From positions 1 to 10,548 of the forward strand of contig PCTP01000033.1 in assembly GCA_002770795.1 (NCBI GenBank): a stretch of DNA of 10,548 nt, given 5' to 3'. Below, in pieces: positions 1 through 5,235 of the stretch. Position numbers and translations under genes: made by a program. The notes beneath the pieces are model-generated. The model worked only from the letters and a program-made list of their open reading frames with translations. It made no database searches and was not told where the DNA came from. Source of the DNA: Gammaproteobacteria bacterium CG22_combo_CG10-13_8_21_14_all_40_8 (GTDB taxonomy: Bacteria; Pseudomonadota; Gammaproteobacteria; Enterobacterales; GCA-002770795). Within the stretch, counting starts at the first letter, position 1. The number at the start of each line of letters is the position of its first letter.

Positions 1-1
1 A

Positions 2-1057
2 GCGCTTAACCGTACGGTGATTTGCGAATTTCTTAATTTGTCAGGCTATCGAACTATTGAAGCTGATTGTGGTGAGGCTGCATATCATTTGTCAATTTCT
101 GAACATCCTGATTTAGTGATACTGGATGTAATGATGCCAAAAATATCAGGTTATGATGTCTGTAGAGAACTCAGAAAACAATTCAGCCCGATTGAGCTTC
201 CTGTTTTACTCATTTCAGCCCATAGTGAGCCTCAGGATATAGTTGCGGGTTTTGATGCTGGGGCGAATGATTATATTTCAAAACCTGTTGAAAAAAATGT
301 ACTTTTAGCCAGAACACGTACATTAGTGATGCTAGGAGATGTAAAAAGGGCCCATCAAGAAGCTGATGAAAAGTTGGCGCTACAGAAAGCTTGTCATCAA
401 TTGTCACGCTATTTCCCCAGAGCTTTAGTGGAAAGATTACTGAATCATGAACAACCTGATGAGTTTGAAGCCTCAAGAAGACTTATTACGGTACTATTTG
501 CTGATTTGGTTGGTTTTACCGAATTGACAGATAGATTTGAAGCGGAAGTGATTACTGATCTTCTTAACCAATTCATACATGAAATGAATCATCTGATAGA
601 AAGTCATCAGGGAGTTTTAAATGAAGTGATGGGAGATGGCTTGCTGGTATTAATTGGTGCACCAGCAGCGCTGGATAAACATAGTCAGGCACAGGAAGCT
701 GTTAAGCTCAGTATTGCTATGCAGATGAAAATGAAAAAATTAGGTAAGGATTGGTTGGCTCAAGGCCTTGATCATAATGTTAAACTGAGAATTGGCCTGC
801 ATCAAGATTTCGCCACAGTGGGTAATATAGGTGCAGAAAACCTTATCGCCTATCGTGCGATAGGAAGTGGTGTTAATTTAGCCAGTCGACTACAGGCTGA
901 TTGCCCACCTGGTTTTGTGCGTTTAACCTACCCCATTTATGCTTTAACCAGAGAAACATTTATTTTTCAAACTCTTGAAGAATGTCATTATAAAGGTTTC
1001 CATCACCCCCATAGAGTTTGCACTCTTGATCCAGAAATTAACCAGTTTGCATTTTAA
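2..1057 (+). CDS. Response regulator fused to class III adenylate/guanylate cyclase (5' partial)
   Basis: A two-component output protein predicted to make a cyclic nucleotide in response to phosphorylation. The start lies outside the window: the frame is open to base 2, and the usual N-terminal acidic Asp pair of the receiver is missing. The GTG at 17 is internal. Numbering from that GTG, the receiver has phosphoacceptor D37 (ILDVMMP), S67 and K89-P90. A helical linker (about 105-150) includes RYFPRALVERLL. The class III catalytic domain runs from about 155 to 315, with metal-binding D163 (FADLVGFT) and D207 (MGDG), and N287 and R291 (VNLASR) for the transition state. The two base-selecting positions are E203 and R280, where adenylate cyclases usually have Lys and Asp/Thr, so ATP or GTP use is open. 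There is no membrane segment, so it should be cytosolic. No partner kinase is visible; it may lie upstream. A Crp-like gene lies about 1 kb downstream. Confidence 0.93.
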   Translation, partial: ALNRTVICEFLNLSGYRTIEADCGEAAYHLSISEHPDLVILDVMMPKISGYDVCRELRKQFSPIELPVLLISAHSEPQDIVAGFDAGANDYISKPVEKNVLLARTRTLVMLGDVKRAHQEADEKLALQKACHQLSRYFPRALVERLLNHEQPDEFEASRRLITVLFADLVGFTELTDRFEAEVITDLLNQFIHEMNHLIESHQGVLNEVMGDGLLVLIGAPAALDKHSQAQEAVKLSIAMQMKMKKLGKDWLAQGLDHNVKLRIGLHQDFATVGNIGAENLIAYRAIGSGVNLASRLQADCPPGFVRLTYPIYALTRETFIFQTLEECHYKGFHHPHRVCTLDPEINQFAF

Positions 1058-1250
1058 GTCGAGTGAAATCTTAGGCATCTTTACAGGATAAGCATTGTCG
1101 CTTAAATTTTCGGCTGTTATTCAACATCCAGGCTTTGGTTTGGTTTTGCGTGAGATAAGGTAAACTTGCCATCCAGCGGCTATCAACTGCTAAGAAGCTA
1201 GAAAATCCCTGGTGGAGTATTCATCTTTGAATAGAATACAACGGTACTAT

Positions 1251-1310
1251 GTTGATCCTTGTTGATCCTTGTTGATCCTTGTTGATCCTTGTTGATCCTT
1301 GTTGATCCTT
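1251..1310. repeat. Perfect tandem array, six copies of GTTGATCCTT
   Basis: Six identical, uninterrupted copies of a 10-base unit lie in the gap between two convergent genes, 194 bases after the cyclase stop and 29 bases before the sel1 stop. Each unit has one GATC, the Dam methylation site in many gammaproteobacteria, so GATC recurs once per helical turn. The unit is not a multiple of three and the array lies in no supported gene, so copy-number change would not shift a reading frame. Identical copies suggest recent expansion by slippage. It could be a variable-number repeat, a protein-binding array, or neutral. Confidence 0.95.
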
Positions 1311-1338
1311 CTATTAAAGAGGACGGCAGCAAGATGGG

Positions 1339-1842
1339 TTATTTGGCTGTTAGCGTCTGGTTTTTAATCTGTTGCTGATATTCATTTTTCATTTTATTAA
1401 TTTCTGCAATGTTAATGCTAGAAGTTGAAAGTCGAGCTACGGCTCTTTTAGCTGACTTGTTACCATTGTCTGAAGCAATCATAAACCAAGCTAAAGCTTT
1501 GCTGTCATTTTGTTCAACGCCTTGGCCTTTGAGATAAAGTACGCCAACATTGTGTTGTGATGCAGCATGCCCTTCTTTAGCTGCTCTTAAAAAGAGTTTG
1601 AAAGCTTTTTTGGAATTTTGAGGTATGCCAGAATTGGGTGGGGATTGGTAATAGAGATTGCCAAGTTGGAATAAGGCTTCTGGAACACCTTCTTCGGCCA
1701 ATTGACGTAAACGGCTCCATTCTGAAATGTATATAGTTGTTCCTATATTTTGTCTTTCAGCATATGCGTCAACAGAGCTGAATGCTGCCATCGACAAGAT
1801 AAGGGATAAAAAGTAAATTTTAATGTTCAATAGTTTCGACAT
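1339..1842 (-). CDS. Exported Sel1-repeat (TPR-like) protein
   Basis: A 167-residue protein with an N-terminal signal peptide: a Lys near the start, a hydrophobic core at about 9-22, and a likely signal peptidase I cut after AYA at 26-28. The mature part holds two recognisable Sel1-like repeats. The first is about 54-92 (EALFQLGNLYY through AFKLFLRAAKEG) with an expanded Pro/Asn/Ser loop; the second is about 93-128 (ASQHNVGVLYLKGQGV through ALAWFMIASDNG). A partial third helix and a Lys/Gln-rich tail follow. Sel1 repeats form alpha-solenoids that bind other proteins, and in Legionella such exported proteins (LpnE, EnhC) take part in host contact; a similar role here is only inference. The ATG at 1842 is the only start that supplies the whole signal peptide; the ribosome binding site is weak. 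The gene diverges from the Crp-like gene across a 177-base palindromic spacer. Confidence 0.85.
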   Translation of the reverse strand: MSKLLNIKIYFLSLILSMAAFSSVDAYAERQNIGTTIYISEWSRLRQLAEEGVPEALFQLGNLYYQSPPNSGIPQNSKKAFKLFLRAAKEGHAASQHNVGVLYLKGQGVEQNDSKALAWFMIASDNGNKSAKRAVARLSTSSINIAEINKMKNEYQQQIKNQTLTAK

Positions 1843-1918
1843 GGACTACATTTATGTTTAAGGATATTATTATTTTTTAATTTTAGCATAGTTGTTAAAC
1901 AGAAATTAGTGAAAAGTT

Positions 1919-1961
1919 GTGTAACAAAATGTGTAATATTCACACTTTTTTTTGTTATCAC
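1919..1961. promoter_or_regulatory. Nested inverted repeats between divergent sel1 and crp-like genes
   Basis: GTGTAACAAAA (1919-1929) and TTTTGTTATCAC (1950-1961) form imperfect outer arms. Inside them lies a second dyad, GTGT AATATTC ACAC (1931-1945). The core TGTGT-N5-TCACA resembles the Crp site TGTGA-N6-TCACA but is one base short. The neighbouring Crp-like protein keeps the Crp recognition residues, so autoregulation and control of sel1 from this spacer is a reasonable inference. The dyads end 58 bases before the crp-like start and begin 77 bases before the sel1 start. No convincing -35/-10 pair was seen for either gene. Confidence 0.45.
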
Positions 1962-2019
1962 TTAGAATTTAGCCACATTACAAGTTAATTTTGAATATTT
2001 TAGCAGGAAAAGAACTTAT

Positions 2020-2691
2020 ATGCATGGATCTCAGATAAAAGCTAATGAACTTTCCAAATTTGAGTTATTTAAAAATTTAACACCTAACGATATTGAATCT
2101 GTTAGTAAGTACATACATTGTAGAAATTATCCGAAAAAATCGCAGTTGATCTCTGAAGGTGATCCCTCCCATTGTATCTTTTTCATCTTATCAGGTTCTG
2201 TAAAAGTGTATTTGGATGATAGTAACGGCAAAGAGATTATTGTGAATCAACATGCCGTGGGGGAGTTTTTTGGAGAATTGGGATTGATACAGGGTATTAG
2301 TCGTACTGCTAGTGTTGTGACTCTAGAAACTTCCCAATTGGGTATTATGGCGGATAGTGATTTTAAAACTTGTATGCGTAATCATCCAGCTATTATGATG
2401 AATTTAATCCAAAACTTAGTGACCAGAGTCGTTGAAGCGACAGAAACTATCCGAAGATTGGGGTTGATGGATGTCTATGGGCGTATTGCTGTAACTTTCT
2501 TAAATTTAAGTGAGGAAGTTGATGGTAGAAGAGTGATCCGTAAAAAGCTTACACAGCAAACCATTGCTAGTCATGTGGGCGCTTCTCGAGAAATGGTTGC
2601 TCGAATTTTAAAAGATCTAAAGGCTGGACAATATATTACTATGGAGAAAGGCGAAATAGAGCTACTTAAACCACTTCCCCATGAATGGTAG
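2020..2691 (+). CDS. Crp/Fnr-family transcriptional regulator, probably cyclic-nucleotide responsive
   Basis: A 223-residue cytosolic DNA-binding regulator. The cyclic-nucleotide-binding beta-roll spans about 14-125, with phosphate-binding cassette FFGELGLIQGISRTASV. G85, E86, R95 and T96 match Crp G71, E72, R82 and S83, which hold the cAMP ribose and phosphate. In the dimer helix, Crp T127-S128 become A140-T141, so ligand affinity or specificity may differ. LMDVYGRI (149-156) is the hinge. The winged helix-turn-helix (about 177-207) carries SREMVARILK with R190, E191 and R195, equal to Crp R180, E181 and R185, so a TGTGA-type half-site is expected. There is no Cys cluster at the N-terminus, so it is not an Fnr-type iron-sulphur sensor. 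The ATG at 2020 has an AGGAAAAG stretch upstream, at somewhat long spacing. It is not necessarily the main Crp of the cell. Confidence 0.92.
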   Translation: MHGSQIKANELSKFELFKNLTPNDIESVSKYIHCRNYPKKSQLISEGDPSHCIFFILSGSVKVYLDDSNGKEIIVNQHAVGEFFGELGLIQGISRTASVVTLETSQLGIMADSDFKTCMRNHPAIMMNLIQNLVTRVVEATETIRRLGLMDVYGRIAVTFLNLSEEVDGRRVIRKKLTQQTIASHVGASREMVARILKDLKAGQYITMEKGEIELLKPLPHEW

Positions 2692-2696
2692 TTATC

Positions 2697-2735
2697 TGGC
2701 TCTCAGAAAATATATCTTTTAGTTCCTGAGAACCA
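2697..2735. terminator. Stem-loop between convergent crp-like and hisA-like genes
   Basis: TGGCTCTCAG (2697-2706) pairs with CTGAGAACCA (2726-2735): nine of ten positions. The loop also contains an AAAA/TTTT inner pairing. It begins six bases after the crp-like stop and lies between two convergent genes, a natural place for a shared end signal. Neither strand has a clean T-run right after the stem, so it is not a textbook intrinsic terminator. Confidence 0.4.
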
Positions 2736-2813
2736 ATGAGGATATTTGGTTTTGGATATTTACCTTTCTTTGTCGAAACAAATAATATTCTGTCAGTTCA
2801 CAAAGGCGATTAA

Positions 2814-3536
2814 TTATTTGACTGATTCGGAGAGTTTTCTAAAGTCGATGATATCTTGATAGAGAATTTTACCCACGATAATCCCATTAATGGAATGAGA
2901 CTTCAACTCTTTGAGTTTTTTTACATCGTTCAGGCCAAACAATCCTCCATTAATAATAATGGGCATATCAATTTCTGATTGTAATTTTTCAATAAATTGG
3001 AATGGACTGATATCTGTATTCGTGGTTTTATTGGTGCAAATCAGGCCCGACAATCCCTCTTTGGCTAAATTGGTGGCTAACTCGGGTAATGTATTTCCAT
3101 AATGGTCGGATAACGCTTGATAGGGCCATAAACCATCTTTTAATTCAATGGATAAATATATTTTATTAGGAAATTCAGTGCACATACCTTCAAGATAATC
3201 AGGATCTTTAAAGGTACGACTACCAACAACGACATGATCAACGCCTGTATCTAACCAAATTGACACATGATCCTCGTGTTTAACACCACCTGCGATTTGA
3301 CAGCTAATACGGGGGAATTTCTGCTTAATTTCTCTAACAAGGCGTACGTTTTCAGGTTCCCCAGTTCTAAAAGCATCAATATCCGTGAGGTGTAGACATC
3401 TTGCGCCAGCATCAATCCAGCGTTGTGCCACCTCAAAGGGGTTTTCCTTGATGGTTACTTTAGGTTCATCAGTAGATGGTTGATACGAATGAACACAAAA
3501 ACCACCTTTTAAATCTAAAATAGGGATAACCTGCAT
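2814..3536 (-). CDS. HisA/HisF-family TIM-barrel protein, HisA-like, function uncertain
   Basis: A 240-residue single-domain (beta/alpha)8 barrel of the usual HisA length (about 240-245). HisA isomerises ProFAR to PRFAR in histidine synthesis. Family marks are IPILDLKGG with catalytic-position D8, HLTDIDAF (49-56), IAGGV (81-85), HVVVGSRTF (101-109), INGG (195-198) and GIIVGKILY (218-226). Key positions differ from true HisA. The LDxK segment holding the second catalytic Asp reads SIELK, with E131. The TDISRDGT-type phosphate loop reads CTNKTTNTD (168-175), keeping the Thr but losing the Asp and Gly. The QxGGGxR motif reads QIAGGVK. No other his gene is adjacent. It could be a relaxed HisA or a HisA-related paralogue such as the COG1411-type proteins known from methanogens and methylotrophs. 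A GGAG lies 11 bases before the ATG. It converges with the crp-like gene. Confidence 0.8.
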   Translation of the reverse strand: MQVIPILDLKGGFCVHSYQPSTDEPKVTIKENPFEVAQRWIDAGARCLHLTDIDAFRTGEPENVRLVREIKQKFPRISCQIAGGVKHEDHVSIWLDTGVDHVVVGSRTFKDPDYLEGMCTEFPNKIYLSIELKDGLWPYQALSDHYGNTLPELATNLAKEGLSGLICTNKTTNTDISPFQFIEKLQSEIDMPIIINGGLFGLNDVKKLKELKSHSINGIIVGKILYQDIIDFRKLSESVK

Positions 3537-3583
3537 TTAGGGAATATCTCCAAAAAATTAATGATAATATCGGTATTTGGGTC

Positions 3584-3602
3584 GTCTATCATAAACATAG
3601 AC
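3584..3602. promoter_or_regulatory. Perfect inverted repeat upstream of hisA-like gene
   Basis: GTCTAT, 7-base spacer, ATAGAC: a perfect 6-base dyad 48-66 bases in front of the hisA-like start, at a typical distance for an operator near the promoter. No known regulator motif was recognised, and 6-base arms can arise by chance in AT-rich spacers. Confidence 0.35.
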
Positions 3603-3739
3603 TAAATTGGGAATATGTGTTGTAAAAGAGTAAGTTCTGATAATTTTATTTAAACCTCAAACTGGTCCTTTAAGGTAGAACAAGTATCGATTCAACTGCA
3701 TTAAAGTTTGAGTATTCTAAAGACTGTATTGCGGATATT

Positions 3740-3765
3740 CCACAAATAATTACTTGAATTTGTGG
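3740..3765. promoter_or_regulatory. Perfect 8-base inverted repeat in divergent spacer
   Basis: CCACAAAT (3740-3747) and ATTTGTGG (3758-3765) are perfect reverse complements with a 10-base spacer. The dyad lies about 25 bases before the -35 hexamer of the rightward promoter, where an activator would sit, and 204 bases from the hisA-like start. It could also form an RNA hairpin if transcribed from the left, but no T-run follows. Confidence 0.4.
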
Positions 3766-3790
3766 TATTATTTGGAAAATACGCAATGTT

Positions 3791-3818
3791 TTGGAAAAAT
3801 AAACTTTACTGCTATAGT
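3791..3818 (+). promoter_or_regulatory. Extended -10 promoter for the coiled-coil gene
   Basis: TTGGAA (3791-3796), a 16-base spacer and TATAGT (3813-3818) preceded by TGC, which makes an extended -10 element. Predicted transcription start is near 3825, giving a leader of about 38 bases. The match is 4/6 at -35 and 5/6 at -10. It is a sigma-70-type promoter by consensus only. Confidence 0.5.
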
Positions 3819-3862
3819 TCTTCTTAGGTAAACGATGAGCATTAACAAATAGAGGGGCGTCT

Positions 3863-4678
3863 TTGATCACAATTAATCAATTAAAAATTAGACTCCACAT
3901 TATGATGGATGTAGTAGGGCGGCATTTTGGTTATCTTATTAAAGAGCTGAAAAAGGATATTAAAACGGGGGCTTGGTGGTGGTTCAAAAATAGACATCAA
4001 CATCAAATTATGGAGTTGGCTATTTTAGAGTTAAACCAACAATTAGATTCTGAACATTTTGATTTTTCAATGGTTTTTCAACTATTTGCACGATTTAATG
4101 TCCGTCAGGAAACCAATGTTCAGGCTGAATGGTATCTGCAGGCACATCAAAAACTGGTTAAATTGCATCAGGAATTATTTAAAAAAGATATATTAACCGC
4201 TGATTTGTTTAGGCCAGTTTTAACTGAATTAAAATTTATTGTGGAGGCTGATCAGTTTCATCGGGAATGGTCTCTTCAATTATTGCAACAGAGGGTAATG
4301 ATGATGTATCAACAATTATTAGATCAAGTTGAGCAATTAAAACAGAGTAAAAATGAGCAAATTAATCTTGAGAACAAAAAGTTGTTGGTAGAACAAAAGA
4401 AAATCGAGCTAGAAACCATCCAAACACAAAAGCAAGCAATTGCTTTGCAAAAGGAGAAGGCGCAAATTCTCAAAGAGAAAGTAATTGAGGAAAAGTTACT
4501 CCGAGAAACCAAGAAACAAGAAAGCATTGAATTACAAAAAAAATTAGAGTTAGAAAATGAAAGAGATATACGTGTCGCCGCAGAAATTAGAAAGATGCAG
4601 TTGGAGAAGTCAATGCAAGATATTGCTGGACAATGGGAACAGCAGCTAGGTAAGAATAGCGATATAAGTGAGTCATAA
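3863..4678 (+). CDS. Hypothetical cytoplasmic coiled-coil protein
   Basis: I do not recognise this 271-residue protein. It has no signal peptide, no membrane segment and no cysteine. Residues about 15-140 look like a compact helical domain, with a Trp triplet in TGAWWWFKNRHQHQ (35-48) and aromatic helices (FDFSMVFQLFARF, 66-78). From about 145 to 255 it is a long, highly charged Lys/Glu/Gln-rich heptad-like coiled coil (VEQKKIELETIQTQKQ, 176-191), ending in a short polar tail. The start is TTG at 3863: GAGGGG at 3852-3857 lies five bases upstream, whereas ATGs at 3902 and 3905 have no ribosome binding site. It has its own promoter, diverges from the hisA-like gene and converges with the peptidase operon, so the neighbours give no functional hint. 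A scaffold, filament or membrane-associated adaptor is possible but only inference. Confidence 0.78.
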   Translation: MITINQLKIRLHIMMDVVGRHFGYLIKELKKDIKTGAWWWFKNRHQHQIMELAILELNQQLDSEHFDFSMVFQLFARFNVRQETNVQAEWYLQAHQKLVKLHQELFKKDILTADLFRPVLTELKFIVEADQFHREWSLQLLQQRVMMMYQQLLDQVEQLKQSKNEQINLENKKLLVEQKKIELETIQTQKQAIALQKEKAQILKEKVIEEKLLRETKKQESIELQKKLELENERDIRVAAEIRKMQLEKSMQDIAGQWEQQLGKNSDISES

Positions 4679-4728
4679 AGAACTATAATGGTTGAGGCAG
4701 TAAGGGTATAGCGATAAGCTAACTGAAA

Positions 4729-5235
4729 TTAGGAAGAGAGTAACTTCTGACATTTTTCCTGATTGAACCTTAGGCTAAAAGTCTTATCTGGCATTTTTAC
4801 CGTGACAAGATTCATTTGATCAGAATAGGACTCTGTTAAAACTTCAGTACAAATTTTCCAATCTTCGACATCTAAGGGTTGTTGCACCTTTATTTCTTGA
4901 TAGATCCAAAGCACATCCAAGTTCACGTCCATTCCAACCCAATGAAGGTTAAGAGGTGCTTCTCTGGACTGAATAGAGAAATTAGCCTCTAAATAGTTTT
5001 TTACTGCTGGCTCTGAGTTCTCCAAAAGGTGCTTTTTGCCATGAATTTGTTGAATTCTTTGCTCTATATCGTTGCTAAAATATCGATGACTAATCTCTAA
5101 GGTAGTTTTATCCTGAGAAAGTTGTATTTTGGTGATGCCCATATGAAACTGATGGGCATGACTTGGCTGCTGAACAAATAACAGTAACAGAGAAGCTGTA
5201 GCCAACAGCTCAGTCAGATTTCTTTTCATTTGCAT
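4729..5235 (-). CDS. Small exported DUF6702-type protein, last gene of peptidase operon
   Basis: A small secreted protein of the uncharacterised DUF6702 type, found elsewhere beside M1-type peptidases. An N-terminal signal peptide has a Lys-Arg n-region, a leucine-rich core (ELLATASLLLLFVQQ) and a likely cut after PSHA, just before HQFHMG. The mature part has the family pattern LEISHRYFSNDIEQRI followed by a beta-rich region with WIYQEI and a C-terminal pair of Cys residues. The frame allows ATGs at 5256, 5235 and 5229, all inside the end of the M1 gene (stop at 5210-5212). I chose 5235 because GGA lies five bases upstream and the signal peptide then begins directly with its basic residues; 5256 has no usable spacing. 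The overlap suggests translational coupling to the peptidase. Possible roles are partner, chaperone or inhibitor of the peptidase, but none is shown. Confidence 0.82.
   Translation of the reverse strand: MQMKRNLTELLATASLLLLFVQQPSHAHQFHMGITKIQLSQDKTTLEISHRYFSNDIEQRIQQIHGKKHLLENSEPAVKNYLEANFSIQSREAPLNLHWVGMDVNLDVLWIYQEIKVQQPLDVEDWKICTEVLTESYSDQMNLVTVKMPDKTFSLRFNQEKCQKLLSS

Larger units (their letters stand above)
3537..3862. other. 326-base divergent intergenic region with promoter and dyads
   Basis: This spacer separates the leftward hisA-like gene from the rightward coiled-coil gene. It holds two perfect inverted repeats (3584-3602 and 3740-3765) and an extended -10 promoter toward the coiled-coil gene (3791-3818), listed separately. 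A minus-strand open frame of 66 codons (3670-3870) crosses the promoter and the next gene's start; it has no recognisable features and I do not regard it as a gene. No RNA gene was recognised. Confidence 0.6.

Noticed and set aside
210..476. 88-codon minus-strand frame inside the cyclase gene
   Set aside because: Shadow of the receiver-cyclase reading frame; no independent coding evidence.
1089..1104. Stem TAAGC-N6-GCTTA followed by AATTTT after the cyclase gene, as a terminator
   Set aside because: Only five mostly A-T base pairs and a broken T-run; too weak to call.
1251..1310. The tandem array as a CRISPR or Fnr-site cluster
   Set aside because: The 10-base units are directly adjacent without spacers, and TTGAT occurs only in direct orientation, without the ATCAA partner at Fnr spacing.
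1334..1378. Short plus-strand frame (MGYLAVSVWFLICC) behind AGAGGA, like a tiny hydrophobic peptide
   Set aside because: It is antisense to the end of the sel1 gene, only 14 codons, with long ribosome-binding-site spacing; likely chance.
2769..2782. Stem TTTGT-CGAA-ACAAA (UUCG loop on the minus strand) near the hisA-like end
   Set aside because: Five weak base pairs and no following T-run; short dyads like this are expected in AT-rich gaps.
3670..3870. 66-codon open frame on the minus strand in the divergent spacer
   Set aside because: It overlaps the promoter and start of the coiled-coil gene, crosses a perfect dyad, and shows no domain, signal peptide or plausible ribosome binding site.
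4679..4728. Terminator between the convergent coiled-coil and DUF6702 genes
   Set aside because: Only a 4-base stem (TAGC/GCTA) was found and no T-run on either strand.
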